Source of the DNA: Helicobacter sp. 11S02629-2
Lineage (GTDB): Bacteria; Campylobacterota; Campylobacteria; Campylobacterales; Helicobacteraceae
NCBI RefSeq assembly: GCF_002272875.1
Contig: NZ_MLAN01000006.1
Span: 1 to 64,000, forward strand
DNA: 64,000 nucleotides
Reading direction: 5' to 3'
In this document: positions 17,067-27,384 of the stretch, piece by piece
Layout of the letters: every line of letters begins with the position of its first letter
How positions within the stretch are numbered: position 1 is the stretch's first letter
Notes under the pieces: generated by a model
Databases searched by the model: none
The model's input: only the letters and a program-made list of their open reading frames with translations
What the model was told of the DNA's origin: nothing
Position numbers and translations under genes: made by a program

Positions 17067-18854
17067 ATGTGTGGAATCATAGGCTACATAGGTGATAATG
17101 AAAAAAAGACCATAGTGATGGATGGCTTAAAAGACCTTGAGTATAGAGGCTATGACAGTGCTGGGCTTTCAGTGCTTAAAGATAATGAGTTAGTAGTTTA
17201 TAAAGCAGTTGGAAAACTTAGTAACTTAGAATCTAAAACTAAAGACTTTAACTCTTCTGGCTTTGGCGTAGCTATAGGTCATACAAGATGGGCGACACAC
17301 GGCAAACCTACAGAGCTAAACGCCCACCCTCACACTGCAAGCTTTAGCAATGTCGTCCATAATGGGATAATAGAAAACTACGCTGAGTTAAAAGAAGACT
17401 TAACCAAAAAAGGACATAGTTTTGTAAGTCAAACTGACACTGAAGTTATAGTCCACCTTTTTGAAGAAAACCTAAAAAAGCATAAGCCTTTAGCTGCTTT
17501 TCAAAAAACTATAGGCGAGTTAAAAGGGGCTTATGCCATATTACTTATAACTAAGGTAAGTCCAGATTCCATCTTTTATGCAAAAAATGCAAGTCCACTA
17601 GTTATAGGAGAAGGCAGGGAAGATGATATCTACTTTGCAAGTTCTGACTCACCTCTTATAGGTAAGGTTGATAAGGTGTCTTACTTGCAAGATGGAGATA
17701 TAGGTGAGATGAAACTTGGCGGCTTTAGCAGTTTAAGGGATATAAGACCACTAAGTGGCAGTAAAGAAAGCTCAAAAAAAGAAGGCTTTAGATTCTACAT
17801 GGAAAAAGAGATCTATGAGCAAGAAAGAGTGCTGCTAGAGTGTATGCTTGGGCGAGTTGGTGAAGAAGACATAAGACTAGAAGAGTTAGATGATAAGCTT
17901 TTAGAAGGCATAGATTCTATAAGGATATGTGCTTGTGGTACTAGCTATCATGCAGGGCTTGTAGGTCAGTACTTAATAGAACGCAAAGCTAGGATTAAAG
18001 CAAGCACTGAGATAGCTAGTGAGTTTAGATACGCCAAACCCATCATCTCTAAAAATGAGCTTTTTGTGGCAATTAGCCAAAGTGGTGAGACTGCTGATAC
18101 TTTAGAGGCTTTAAAGCTAGCTAAAAGAAGTGGCTTAAAAACCCTAAGCATATGTAATGTTGATAATAGCTCTATAGTTAGGCTAAGTGATGCAAGCTTG
18201 CTTACGCGTGCTGGCATAGAAAAAGGTGTAGCTAGCACTAAGGCTTTTGCAACGCAAGTCATGGTACTTTGGATACTAAGCGTTTATCTAGGCTTAAGAA
18301 ATGGCAACATCGATAAAAAAGGACTAAAAAGCGAGATAAAAGCCATGCTTGGGTGTATAAAAGCAGCCCATATAGAATCTAAAATGCACGAAAGACTAAA
18401 ACGCTTAAGTAAGCGCTATTTGCACGGACATGGCTTTTTCTTTATAGGGCGAGATGTATTCTACCCACTAGCTTTAGAGGGAGCTTTAAAACTAAAAGAG
18501 ATAAGCTATCTTCACGCCCAAGGCTACCCAAGTGGCGAGATGAAACATGGTCCTATAGCACTAGCTGATGCAAGGCTTTTTACCCTAGCTTTAATCCCTA
18601 AAAACCTACTTTATGAAAAAGTAAAAAGCAACGTAGAAGAGTTAGCTGCTAGAGATTCTACAATCTGTGCTTTAAGTCCACTAGACTTTGAGTTAGCTGA
18701 TGACTTAGTGCTTATACCAAAGTATGAAAGCTATATGGAAGAGTTTTTCTCCATGATGACTTGCTTGCAACTTCTTGCCTTAGAGATAGCAGTAAGACTC
18801 GGTAATGACGTAGACATGCCACGTAACTTAGCAAAAAGCGTAACAGTAGAGTAG
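17067..18854 (+). CDS. glmS: glutamine-fructose-6-phosphate aminotransferase
   Basis: 595 residues. Makes glucosamine-6-phosphate for peptidoglycan and lipopolysaccharide. The N-terminal glutaminase domain has the nucleophile C2 (MCGIIGYIG) and HTRWATHGKPTELNAHPH. Two SIS sugar-isomerase domains follow (CGTSYHAGL and SQSGETADT; then the GRDVFYPLALEGALKLKE segment). The C-terminus LAKSVTVE is canonical. AAAGGAGA lies 5 bases before the ATG. The short leader shows no sign of the glmS ribozyme of Gram-positives. Followed by recO after 17 bases. Confidence 0.98.
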   Translation: MCGIIGYIGDNEKKTIVMDGLKDLEYRGYDSAGLSVLKDNELVVYKAVGKLSNLESKTKDFNSSGFGVAIGHTRWATHGKPTELNAHPHTASFSNVVHNGIIENYAELKEDLTKKGHSFVSQTDTEVIVHLFEENLKKHKPLAAFQKTIGELKGAYAILLITKVSPDSIFYAKNASPLVIGEGREDDIYFASSDSPLIGKVDKVSYLQDGDIGEMKLGGFSSLRDIRPLSGSKESSKKEGFRFYMEKEIYEQERVLLECMLGRVGEEDIRLEELDDKLLEGIDSIRICACGTSYHAGLVGQYLIERKARIKASTEIASEFRYAKPIISKNELFVAISQSGETADTLEALKLAKRSGLKTLSICNVDNSSIVRLSDASLLTRAGIEKGVASTKAFATQVMVLWILSVYLGLRNGNIDKKGLKSEIKAMLGCIKAAHIESKMHERLKRLSKRYLHGHGFFFIGRDVFYPLALEGALKLKEISYLHAQGYPSGEMKHGPIALADARLFTLALIPKNLLYEKVKSNVEELAARDSTICALSPLDFELADDLVLIPKYESYMEEFFSMMTCLQLLALEIAVRLGNDVDMPRNLAKSVTVE

Positions 18855-18871
18855 GTTAAAAAAGCTAAAAG

Positions 18872-19489
18872 ATGGAAGGCTACATCCTAGCTATCATAAA
18901 ATCTACTAGAGAAGACTTGATAGTTAGAATCCTAACTAGAGGTAAGATGCAAACCCTTTATAGATTCTATGGAGCAAGGCATAGTATCTTGCACGTTGGG
19001 CGAAAGATAGACTATGAAGTTGAAGCTAACTCACTTCATATGCCAAAACTTAGAAATATCATGCATCTAAACCGCAACTTTGAGCTTGATATAGATAAGA
19101 TGTATATCTGGCAGCGTTACTTAGGACTACTAAATCGCCACTTAGAAGATGTTAGTGAGTGCCCAAACTTTTATTATGACTTATTAGAATCTAGTAGCCA
19201 CATGCTTGCAAGACAAGAGCCAAAAAGTCTCATACTTCAGATGCACTCTAAGCTTTTAAACTATGAAGGGCGAGACTTTAGTGCTAGTTACTGCACACTT
19301 TGTGAAGAGCCCCTTGGCGAGATAGTAGCCTTAACTAAAGGCTTTAATCTAGCCTGTACTAAGTGCTTACCTAAGTCTTTTACCCTGAAAAAAACTAGCT
19401 TTTTTAACTACATAAGCTCTCAGTCTTGCTTGCATCTAAGTGATACTGAGATAAATGGTCTTTATAAAACCTTACTTTTTGGAATCTAA
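18872..19489 (+). CDS. recO: DNA repair protein RecO, epsilon type
   Basis: 205 residues, the short RecO of Campylobacterota. RecO helps load RecA on SSB-coated single strands. The N-terminal OB-like domain (MEGYILAIIKSTREDLIV) is followed by a helical part and a four-cysteine cluster at C141, C144, C162 and C165, fitting the zinc finger of many RecO proteins. It lies 17 bases behind glmS and is probably co-transcribed. Assignment rests on length, domain order and cysteines; overall RecO sequence conservation is low. Confidence 0.75.
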   Translation: MEGYILAIIKSTREDLIVRILTRGKMQTLYRFYGARHSILHVGRKIDYEVEANSLHMPKLRNIMHLNRNFELDIDKMYIWQRYLGLLNRHLEDVSECPNFYYDLLESSSHMLARQEPKSLILQMHSKLLNYEGRDFSASYCTLCEEPLGEIVALTKGFNLACTKCLPKSFTLKKTSFFNYISSQSCLHLSDTEINGLYKTLLFGI

Positions 19490-19517
19490 TAAAAAGTGCA
19501 TTTTAGCTAAGTGATAG

Positions 19518-20438
19518 CTAAGCTAGTTTATCGCCTACTTTAAGCCCACAAGACTGCAGATAGCTACTAGCTTGCATCTTACTTTTAGAATCTGGAGTAA
19601 CCTGCCCTATAAGAAGGCTTCCTTTTTTGCAGCCCACTACTATGCCTTTATCTTTTAGGGCTAGTATCAAACCGGGCTCATTAATGGAAGTTGTCTCATG
19701 CAAAGATATATCATGAAGTTTAAGATTAGATTCTAAAAACACGCCCGGCCAAGCTATAAAAGCAAGGTAGCGTTTATAGATATCTAAGGCATCATTAAAG
19801 TCTACTAAGCCATCACTTTTAGCTATCTTTTTACAGTAAGTTGCCTTACTTGCATCTTGCTTTATAGGGGTTATAGAATCTATATTATCTATCACTTCAT
19901 CTAGCATCCTAGCGCCTTCTTTAGCAAAAAGCTCTAAAAGTGATATTAGATTAAGCCCATCTACTAGCTTTCTATCTATAGACCAAGTAGATAAGATATC
20001 GCCACTATCAAGCCCAGCATCCATATCTATGATACTTAGTCCAAAAGTCTCATCATCACTTAGTATCATCTGCTGGATAGGAGAAGCCCCCCTATAGCTT
20101 GGAAGCAGTGATCCATGTAAGTTAATGCATCTATACATATCTAAGAAGAGTTGTGGAAGTATCTGACCATAAGCCACAACCACTACTAGATTAATCTCTA
20201 GCCTACTTAAAGATTCCATTAAAGGCTCTATGATTCCTTCTTTTAGATTTTCTGGCTGAAAAACTGGGACATTAATACTCAAAGCATAGTCTTTAACTGG
20301 AGGAGGAGTAAGCTGCTTTTTTCGCCCCTTTGGTCTATCTGGCTGAGTTAACACGCCAACGATGTTGTGCTTTTGGCTTAAAAAGTATAAAACATCTCTT
20401 GCAAACTCTGGTGTCCCACAAAATAAAATATTACGCAT
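19518..20438 (-). CDS. fmt: methionyl-tRNA formyltransferase
   Basis: 306 residues. Formylates initiator Met-tRNA using 10-formyl-tetrahydrofolate. Catalytic residues sit in INLHGSLLPSYRGASPIQ (N106 and H108) and in MDAGLDSGD (D144). The N-terminal FCGTPEFARDVL and the Rossmann core are normal, and a C-terminal OB domain follows from about residue 205. It faces recO convergently, with 28 bases between the stops. Confidence 0.97.
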   Translation of the reverse strand: MRNILFCGTPEFARDVLYFLSQKHNIVGVLTQPDRPKGRKKQLTPPPVKDYALSINVPVFQPENLKEGIIEPLMESLSRLEINLVVVVAYGQILPQLFLDMYRCINLHGSLLPSYRGASPIQQMILSDDETFGLSIIDMDAGLDSGDILSTWSIDRKLVDGLNLISLLELFAKEGARMLDEVIDNIDSITPIKQDASKATYCKKIAKSDGLVDFNDALDIYKRYLAFIAWPGVFLESNLKLHDISLHETTSINEPGLILALKDKGIVVGCKKGSLLIGQVTPDSKSKMQASSYLQSCGLKVGDKLA

Positions 20439-20509
20439 GCCTTGCCTTTATAGTATTAGTTATAAAAACCTCTGTATGGTTATTATAAACTATCCTAATA
20501 GCACGAGTT

Positions 20510-21991
20510 TTAATTTTTCATCATATTATTAAGCTTAGGGGCACTTATAAGCATGATAACTGCGATGACTGCAGTAACTATGCCTATTTGTAAAAATACA
20601 TGCCCATATACTTTTAAAGACACAAGGGCATTATTAACATTACTTGGCACAGCCATCATATTAGCAACATAGCCACCTACTATATTAGCCCCAGCAGACG
20701 TTAAAAAGTAAGCCCCCATGATAAAGCCCATAAGACGTGCTGGCACAAGCTGGGCTACCATAGCAAGCCCAAGCCCTGAGATCATAAGCTCTCCTACACT
20801 TTGGAAAAGATAGCTAACTATAAGCCAGTTTACAGACACTATCCCTAAGTCATTGGCAAACTTTGTGCCTAGTGGCAAGATTAAAAAAGCAAGTGAGCAA
20901 AGCACCATGCCTATGGCAAACTTCATAGTTATAGGCAAAGTATCGCCAAGTTTGTTATAAAGGATGGCTAGTATGGGACTGGCTATGATTATCCAAAAAG
21001 GATTTAGTGCTTGATACTGTTCAGGTTGAAAAGAGATTCCAAAGATAGAGTGAGAAACATTATGTATAGCAAAAAAGTTTAGCGAAGTTGGCATCTGTGC
21101 GTAGAGTACAAAAAAGATTAAAGATTCTATCATCAAGATAAAAGCTAATATCATCTTCCTTCTAGGTGCCCCATGCAAGGAAAAAGTCTCTTTAGCAAAA
21201 AGTATGATAACAACTATGGCAATTAACCCTAACACAGCACGCGCTATATGCTGATAGTGTAAAAGCCAAGTTGCAACTCCTATTAAGATAAGGATGCCAA
21301 GTATGGTAAGGCTTAGATTTCTTAAGTTTAAAGGCTTAAAATCTAGTCTTGAGCCATAGTCTTTTATCCAGCGTTTACAAAAAGCAAAGTTTATAATGGC
21401 TATAAGCATACCAACTACACTTAAAGAAAAAGCAACACTAAAGCCATAGTGCTTTGCTAAAAAGGGAGTTATAAGCATGGAGAAAAAAGAGCCTATGTTT
21501 ATAGACATGTAATACATCGTAAAAGCACCATCAAGACGCGGGTCATCTTTCTTATAGCAAGTTGATAGTAAAGAAGAAGGGTTGGCTTTAAAAAGGCCAT
21601 TACCCACAGCTATGGTTGCCATACCTATATAAATCATACCTGCACTATGATTGGAGTAAGCTACTAGCACGTAGCCTATAGCTAAGACTATAGCCCCTAA
21701 AAGTATAACTCGCTTAGTGCCAAGCACCCTATCTCCTAGCCACCCTCCAATAGCAACTAGTCCATAGACAAGTGCTGCAAACGAAGAAAACAAAGTTATG
21801 GAATCTGACTCTCCTAACCCTATCTCCCTTGCTAAGTAAACTGCTAATATAGCCTGCAAGCCATAATAGCCAAAACGCTCCCATAACTCTATGGAAAATA
21901 TAAGATAAAAAGCCTTAGGCTGCTTGAAGACATTTAAGTGCGAAGGTGGTTTTTTACTCTTTTGGCTTTTCAATCTTCTCTCCTTTTGCAT
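20510..21991 (-). CDS. POT-family proton-dependent peptide transporter
   Basis: 493 residues with about 12-14 membrane helices. POT/PTR signatures are [19 protein letters not shown] (residues about 31-49) and [15 protein letters not shown] (81-95), with [12 protein letters not shown]-like sequence in the fifth-helix region ([15 protein letters not shown]). These proteins import di- and tripeptides with protons. The N-terminus is rich in Lys and Ser. The closest named relatives would be DtpA to DtpD, but substrate preference cannot be read off. It is transcribed alone, upstream of fmt on the same strand. Confidence 0.9.
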   Translation of the reverse strand: MQKERRLKSQKSKKPPSHLNVFKQPKAFYLIFSIELWERFGYYGLQAILAVYLAREIGLGESDSITLFSSFAALVYGLVAIGGWLGDRVLGTKRVILLGAIVLAIGYVLVAYSNHSAGMIYIGMATIAVGNGLFKANPSSLLSTCYKKDDPRLDGAFTMYYMSINIGSFFSMLITPFLAKHYGFSVAFSLSVVGMLIAIINFAFCKRWIKDYGSRLDFKPLNLRNLSLTILGILILIGVATWLLHYQHIARAVLGLIAIVVIILFAKETFSLHGAPRRKMILAFILMIESLIFFVLYAQMPTSLNFFAIHNVSHSIFGISFQPEQYQALNPFWIIIASPILAILYNKLGDTLPITMKFAIGMVLCSLAFLILPLGTKFANDLGIVSVNWLIVSYLFQSVGELMISGLGLAMVAQLVPARLMGFIMGAYFLTSAGANIVGGYVANMMAVPSNVNNALVSLKVYGHVFLQIGIVTAVIAVIMLISAPKLNNMMKN

Positions 21992-22343
21992 AACCTATCT
22001 TTTAGCATTTCTTACAATAGGCAGTATAGTGATACAGTATAGCAACTTTTGGAGGAAGGAGGATAAAAAATATTGCACTAAAAAGATCTTAAGTTGATAA
22101 GAAGAATAGATAGAACACCATATAGGGCTTATAAGACTTTTATGTATGACCCTAAGTCTAGTTTTTGATAGAGTTTTACTTCTTAGTGCTCTGCATGCTT
22201 ATTTTGACTAAAGTCAAAGATAACTTGATGCTAGTTTGTTAGATTTTGAAAAGATTGCTTATTTTTAATATCTAATTGCCAAATTCAAAGGTTGTGCCTT
22301 CTTTTTGTGATGGCTTTCTCCTCACAATTGATGTTTAATAAAA

Positions 22344-22371
22344 ATAGATTCCATAAATTTATAGAATCTAT
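22344..22371 (-). terminator. hairpin of inverted GATTCTA words, downstream of recA
   Basis: ATAGATTC (22344-22351) pairs with GAATCTAT (22364-22371); on the minus strand TATTTTTATT follows. It lies about 110 bases beyond the recA stop and is a plausible intrinsic terminator built from two copies of the dispersed word. Confidence 0.5.
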
Positions 22372-22438
22372 CTTTTAGTCATTACAAAGAAGTGCTTGCA
22401 TCGATTTAGCAATTTTATATTTTTTAGATTTTCATATC

Positions 22439-22474
22439 TATAGAATCTAAAACTAAAGAAAACTAGATTCTATA
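22439..22474 (-). terminator. 11-bp hairpin immediately after recA
   Basis: TATAGAATCTA (22439-22449) and TAGATTCTATA (22464-22474) are perfect inverted copies separated by 14 bases and end 4 bases from the recA stop codon. There is no U-run on the minus side, so it may stabilise the mRNA 3' end rather than terminate. Confidence 0.45.
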
Positions 22475-22478
22475 AAAC

Positions 22479-23525
22479 TTAGTCTAAGTTTTCATCCTCT
22501 GGCTCATCTGGCAAAGGCAGTATCTCTTCACTCATGCCAATTTGCTCTTTTATCTTATCTTCTATCTCTTTGGCTACGTCTGGATTATCTTTTAAGAAAA
22601 GCTTAGCGTTTTCTTTGCCTTGCCCTATCTTCCTATCGCCATAGCTTAGCCAAGCACCACTTTTATCTATGATGTCAAGCTTTACGCCATAGTCTATGAT
22701 CTCACCTTGTCTGCTTATACCTTGACCAAACATGATGTCAAACTCTGCTTCTCTAAAAGGAGGGGCGACTTTATTTTTTACGATTTTTACTTTTACTCTG
22801 TTTCCTATGACTTGCTCTGCTTGCTTAAGGCTAGCTATACGTCTTATATCAATCCTAACACTTGCGTAAAACTTCAAAGCATTACCACCAGTTGTAGTTT
22901 CTGGACTTCCATAGCCCATCATGCCTATTTTCATTCTTATTTGGTTGATGAAGATTAGAGTAGTGTTCATCTTAGAAAGTGCTCCTGCTATCTTTCTTAA
23001 AGCATGACTCATAAGTCTAGCTTGAAGACCTACATGCTGATCACCCATATCACCATCAATCTCAGCCTTTGGAGTAAGTGCAGCAACACTATCTACTACT
23101 ATTAGATCAATAGCCCCACTTCTAGTTAAAGTCTCTAGTATCTCTAAGGCTTGCTCGCCATTATCTGGCTGAGTGATGTAGAGGTTTTCTATATCTACTC
23201 CTAGATTTTTAGCATAGTAAACATCAAGGGCGTGCTCAGCATCTATAAAAGCACATATCCCTCCTTCTTTTTGACACTGAGCTATTATCTGCAGGCTTAA
23301 TGTCGTCTTACCACTACTTTCAGGACCATAAACTTCTATAATCCTTCCTTTTGGTATCCCGCCTATACCAAGGGCTAAGTCAACTCCTAAAGACCCAGTA
23401 GAGATAGCATCTATCTTTTCTACTTGCTTATCTCCTAGCCTTATAAGCATGCCCTTCCCAAAGGCCTTATCAACTTGTTTGATAGCTAAGTCTAATGCTT
23501 TTTGTTTACTAGGATCTATGTCCAT
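22479..23525 (-). CDS. recA: recombinase RecA
   Basis: 348 residues. Forms ATP-dependent filaments on single-stranded DNA for recombination, repair and competence-linked integration. Walker A is GPESSGKTT (67-75), Walker B is [10 protein letters not shown] (about 141-150), and the loop 2 region is intact ([15 protein letters not shown]). The acidic tail ([12 protein letters not shown]) is typical. It directly abuts dxs upstream, so it is probably transcribed with the fliF-fliG-fliH-dxs block. No LexA box was noticed, as expected where LexA is absent. Confidence 0.98.
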   Translation of the reverse strand: MDIDPSKQKALDLAIKQVDKAFGKGMLIRLGDKQVEKIDAISTGSLGVDLALGIGGIPKGRIIEVYGPESSGKTTLSLQIIAQCQKEGGICAFIDAEHALDVYYAKNLGVDIENLYITQPDNGEQALEILETLTRSGAIDLIVVDSVAALTPKAEIDGDMGDQHVGLQARLMSHALRKIAGALSKMNTTLIFINQIRMKIGMMGYGSPETTTGGNALKFYASVRIDIRRIASLKQAEQVIGNRVKVKIVKNKVAPPFREAEFDIMFGQGISRQGEIIDYGVKLDIIDKSGAWLSYGDRKIGQGKENAKLFLKDNPDVAKEIEDKIKEQIGMSEEILPLPDEPEDENLD

Positions 23526-25523
23526 TTATACTCCTTTAATATTTATAAGATTTAAAATCTTCTCTGCCAAAGACATACTATCAAGTCCAAGAGACTTTTC
23601 AACTAAACTAGTAGCGCCATGTTTTACAAAGATATCATCAACTTCTAAACTTACTATCTTAGCTTTTATAGCCCTGCCTTCTAGTAAAAAACTTCCTTGA
23701 AGCTCACTTACCGCACTACCCACACCTCCAAGCTTATAGCTATCACTTAGCACAACTATATATTCATAGCGTTCAAAGGCTTTTAGTAAGCCTTCTTTAT
23801 CAAGTGGTTTTAGATAGACTAAGTCACTAACATCCACTTCTACTTCTTTTGTCTTTAGCTCTTTTTGTGTTTTTAGTGCCCTTCCCACGCCATTACCATA
23901 ACCAAGTAATAAGACTTTGGAATCTTTACTCTCTACTAAAACTTGCATCTTTTTAGACTCTAAAGCCTCTTTATAGCCTTTCACATACAAGTCTTTATCT
24001 AAGATAAAACTACCTCTTGGGTATCTAAAAGCAAAAGGTGCATTATTGACAGTAGTTGAAAAAGCTAGCACTTCTTTTAAAGATTCTAAGCTTCTTGGTG
24101 CAACTAGTATCATATTAGGAAGGCTTCTTAGATAGGATACATCTAGTAAGCCTTGGTGCGTTTCACCATCTTCTCCAACTATACCTGCTCTATCTATGCA
24201 AAATCTTACCGGCAAGCTCATGATGCACACATCATGCACTATCTGATCATAAGCTCTTTGTAAAAAAGTAGAATAGATTGCAACATAGGGCTTAAAGCCT
24301 TCTTTTGCAAAAGAAGCCATAGAAGTCACTGCGTGCTGTTCAGCTATAGCTACATCAAAAAAGCGACTTGGAAACTCTTCTATAAGGTTGGCAATGCCTG
24401 TGCCATTAGGCATAGCAGCACTTACACCTACTATCTTTTCATCTTTTCTAGCAAGCTCCATTAAAGTCGCTCCAAAAACATCAGTTGGAGAAAGGGTCTT
24501 TTTAACGCTTAAACTTTTACCTGTGCTTAAGTCAAAAGGCCCAACTCCATGCCACTTTTCATATCTTCCTTCAGCTATCTTGTAGCCTTTGCCTTTTATA
24601 GTTTGGGCGTGGATTATAACTGGCTTATTAAGAGTGCTTGCTACTTTTAAAGTAGAGATTATCTCTTTTATATTGTGTCCATCTATTGGACCTATATAGT
24701 TTAATCCTAGCTCTTCAAACAGTACACCCGGTGTTATAAGCTTAAAACCATCTTCAAATCTATTAGCAAGATAGGCAGCACTTTGAGGAACCTTTGTAAG
24801 TATCTTTTTAACTTTTTCTCTAAAAGACTGATAAAACGGGCTAGCTATACTAGTAGATAAGATTCTAGATATCGCCCCTATGGGCTTAGCTATACTCATC
24901 TCATTATCATTTAAGATTATTATCATGGGGTATTTTCTATCACCAAGCTCATTTATAGCTTCATAGATTAGCCCTGCACTCATAGCACCATCACCAACTA
25001 GTACTACTGGCTTGTTAGGATTATCTTCTAGTGCCCTAGCCTTTGCAACACCAACTCCTAAAGATATGGATGTAGAACTATGCCCTGCTATAAAGTAGTC
25101 TTTAGGGCTCTCAAAAGGGCTAGTAAAGCCACTTATGCCTCCAAATGTACGTAGGGTTTCAAACTCTTTATAGCGCCCAGTTATAAGCTTATGTGCATAA
25201 GTTTGATGGCTGACATCATAGATAAAAGGGCTTTTAGCACAGTCAAACACAGCATGCATACCAACTATTAGATCAACTGCGCCAAGAGTAGAGCTTAGGT
25301 GCCCTCCATTTTTACTAACCACTTCTAAGATTCTATGTCTTATAGCTTCACTTAGGCTTTCAAGACTTGTGATATCTGCATCTTTTAACTTATCTGATAT
25401 ATCTACATTTTTAAGCATGTCAACTATTAGCCTATTAGTCTTTAAGTCTTTAGACACTACTTCATTAGGACTGATAGCTGGTGTTGTAGAGGTCTGTGGT
25501 GGTGTTATATTTTTTTCCTCCAT
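23526..25523 (-). CDS. dxs: 1-deoxy-D-xylulose-5-phosphate synthase
   Basis: 665 residues. First enzyme of the non-mevalonate isoprenoid pathway (pyruvate plus glyceraldehyde-3-phosphate), thiamine-diphosphate dependent. The ThDP motif GDGAMSAG begins at 177 and ends with NDNEMS at 205-210. The catalytic glutamate lies in DVAIAEQHAVT. The N-terminus carries about 40 extra residues rich in Thr and Pro before the conserved part; the ATG is kept because AAGG lies about 10 bases upstream. It follows fliH by 11 bases, the order I recall from Helicobacter pylori. Confidence 0.97.
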   Translation of the reverse strand: MEEKNITPPQTSTTPAISPNEVVSKDLKTNRLIVDMLKNVDISDKLKDADITSLESLSEAIRHRILEVVSKNGGHLSSTLGAVDLIVGMHAVFDCAKSPFIYDVSHQTYAHKLITGRYKEFETLRTFGGISGFTSPFESPKDYFIAGHSSTSISLGVGVAKARALEDNPNKPVVLVGDGAMSAGLIYEAINELGDRKYPMIIILNDNEMSIAKPIGAISRILSTSIASPFYQSFREKVKKILTKVPQSAAYLANRFEDGFKLITPGVLFEELGLNYIGPIDGHNIKEIISTLKVASTLNKPVIIHAQTIKGKGYKIAEGRYEKWHGVGPFDLSTGKSLSVKKTLSPTDVFGATLMELARKDEKIVGVSAAMPNGTGIANLIEEFPSRFFDVAIAEQHAVTSMASFAKEGFKPYVAIYSTFLQRAYDQIVHDVCIMSLPVRFCIDRAGIVGEDGETHQGLLDVSYLRSLPNMILVAPRSLESLKEVLAFSTTVNNAPFAFRYPRGSFILDKDLYVKGYKEALESKKMQVLVESKDSKVLLLGYGNGVGRALKTQKELKTKEVEVDVSDLVYLKPLDKEGLLKAFERYEYIVVLSDSYKLGGVGSAVSELQGSFLLEGRAIKAKIVSLEVDDIFVKHGATSLVEKSLGLDSMSLAEKILNLINIKGV

Positions 25524-25534
25524 GCTAACTAGCC

Positions 25535-26332
25535 TTAGGCTTTTAGATTATCCAAGACTGACTGCTTAAGCATCTTATAGCGAGACATGATATTGCCATC
25601 AAGATTGCCAAGATTAGAAGATATAACTACTCCTCCTCTTGAGATAGCATTATCTGCTTCAAGCTGAACTTTTTCTAAATTTTTTAAGTGCTCTTTTAAG
25701 TAGACATAATCAGTTGGGTTGACTTTGATTTGCACATGGGTTGCATCCATAATGCTACCAAGTAAGTACTTAGCTAGCTCTAAGGCTACTTTTTGAGAAC
25801 TCTCATCTATCTCTTTTATAATGACTTCTTTTGCCATATCTATAGCTATAGAACTTAGTTCTTTTTCTAACTCTACTATATGAGTTTGAGAAGCTTTTAG
25901 TGTATCTTCTAGGGCAACTATTGAGTTCACTATCTTTTCTTTTTCTATATTAATAGTGTGTTCTAACTCTAGTCTCGCTATATTTTTTCCTTCTTCTATA
26001 CCTCTTTTATAGCTTTCTTGACTAGCTTTTTCATAGTTTTCTTCAGCCTTTTGTGCTTGTATCTCCATACTAGCAAGCCTTGTGCTTAGTTCATCACTTT
26101 TTTGTAAAAGCCTATCTATTAGCTCTTTTTCTAAAGAGGAGGTAAAAACTGGTTTTTCTGTCTTTGCTTCTTTGGTGTTTAGATCTTGCTCTTTTGGCTC
26201 ACTTACTATGATGGCACTAGGTTCATCACTAAAAGAAGGACTAGCTTGTGCTATAGACTTAAACTCATACCTTTCAACTCTGTGGTCTTGCATATCCTCT
26301 TTTTGTATGAGATTTTGCTTAGTTGACAACAT
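25535..26332 (-). CDS. fliH: flagellar export regulator FliH
   Basis: 265 residues. FliH is the stator-like peripheral protein that links the FliI ATPase to the flagellar type III export gate. The N-terminal third is variable and acidic, the middle forms a long coiled coil (about 85-165) with a glycine-spaced stretch (ESYKRGIEEGKNIARLE), and the C-terminal domain resembles a V/F-ATPase delta-like fold. It overlaps the fliG end by 14 bases and precedes dxs. The assignment uses both sequence and the fliF-fliG-fliH order. Confidence 0.9.
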   Translation of the reverse strand: MLSTKQNLIQKEDMQDHRVERYEFKSIAQASPSFSDEPSAIIVSEPKEQDLNTKEAKTEKPVFTSSLEKELIDRLLQKSDELSTRLASMEIQAQKAEENYEKASQESYKRGIEEGKNIARLELEHTINIEKEKIVNSIVALEDTLKASQTHIVELEKELSSIAIDMAKEVIIKEIDESSQKVALELAKYLLGSIMDATHVQIKVNPTDYVYLKEHLKNLEKVQLEADNAISRGGVVISSNLGNLDGNIMSRYKMLKQSVLDNLKA

Positions 26333-27350
26333 CTTCTTCTTCTCCTATCTGTATAAGGCCTTGTTCTGAGAGGTTTTGTACTGCTTCTATTATCTTTCTT
26401 TGTGCAGCTTCTATATCTCTTACCTTCACTGCTCCTAAGAACTGTATCTCTTCTGCAAACTGTTCACTTGCACGCGAACTCATATTATCCATAAACTTTT
26501 GTTTTAGGCTGTCTGGTGAGGTTTTTAAAGCTAGGGCTAACTCTTTTTTGTCTACTACTTTTAGTATCTCAAGTATAGCACTCTTATCAAGTTTAGAAAT
26601 ATCTTCAAAGGTAAACATCATCTCTTTTATGTCATTAGCAAGCTGCTTATCCCTTTGTTCTATCTGGGCTAAAGTGGCTTTAGAAGTCTTTTGTCCCATG
26701 CGGTTAAACATCTCAGCAACAGCACGAGGCCCTCCAACTTCAACCTTATAGCTAGTTAGAGACTCAACTTGCTGTTCTAGCACAGCTGACACTCTTTTAA
26801 CTACTGAAGGAGAGATATCCCCAAGATTAGCCATCCTTATAGATATCTCAGCCTTCATCTCATCTGTAAAGTAGCCTAAAGTCTCAGCCGCCCCACCAGA
26901 ATCCATGTGTGCCAAGATAAGTGCTATGGTTTGAGGGTGTTCATTAACTATAAAGTCAGCAAGCTGTTGAGGTTTGACCTTATCAAGATAGCCAAAGTTT
27001 TTGGTACTTTGCATGGTTTTTGCTAGCTTATCTAGTATCTTTTTTGCCATGTCTGGGCCAAGTGCCTTAGTTAAAAGCTCTCTTGCAAAGTCTATACCGC
27101 CTGAGTTTATATACTGGTTAGACTGAAGGATGGTATAAAACTCTTCTAATACAGCCCCACCTACTGCCTTATCAGTACCGCCAAGCTGCATTATCTGCTT
27201 ACTTATCTCAGTTATGGAATCTAAATCTAGGTTGTGAAATATCTCGCTAGTTATCTCTTCGCCAACTTGTATCAACAAGATGGCTATCTTTTCAGACATG
27301 GACAGTTCATCATACTGTGCTTTTTGCTTTGCATTTAAAGTAGTAGCCAT
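26319..27350 (-). CDS. fliG: flagellar motor switch protein FliG
   Basis: 343 residues. FliG forms the top of the C ring, binds FliF and interacts with MotA through charged residues of its C-terminal domain. The middle domain carries the EHPQTIALILAHM motif (about 133-145), and the C-terminal domain has FMDNMSSRASEQFAEEI with the torque-helix pattern. Spacing to fliF is 34 bases, and the 3' end overlaps fliH. Confidence 0.97.
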   Translation of the reverse strand: MATTLNAKQKAQYDELSMSEKIAILLIQVGEEITSEIFHNLDLDSITEISKQIMQLGGTDKAVGGAVLEEFYTILQSNQYINSGGIDFARELLTKALGPDMAKKILDKLAKTMQSTKNFGYLDKVKPQQLADFIVNEHPQTIALILAHMDSGGAAETLGYFTDEMKAEISIRMANLGDISPSVVKRVSAVLEQQVESLTSYKVEVGGPRAVAEMFNRMGQKTSKATLAQIEQRDKQLANDIKEMMFTFEDISKLDKSAILEILKVVDKKELALALKTSPDSLKQKFMDNMSSRASEQFAEEIQFLGAVKVRDIEAAQRKIIEAVQNLSEQGLIQIGEEEDVVN

Positions 27351-27384
27351 TCAACTCTCCTTAAGTTAACTAGAGAAATTAAGC

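Larger units (their letters stand above)
21992..22478. other. 487-base gap between recA and the peptide transporter gene
   Basis: No gene was found. It holds two copies of CAGTATAG (22022-22029 and 22035-22042) and an orphan GGAGGAAGGAGGAT (22051-22064) followed by no reading frame longer than two codons from its TTG. It also holds a dyad TTTGACT-AA-AGTCAAA (22203-22218) and two inverted pairs of the TAGAWTCTA word near recA, listed separately. Confidence 0.5.
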
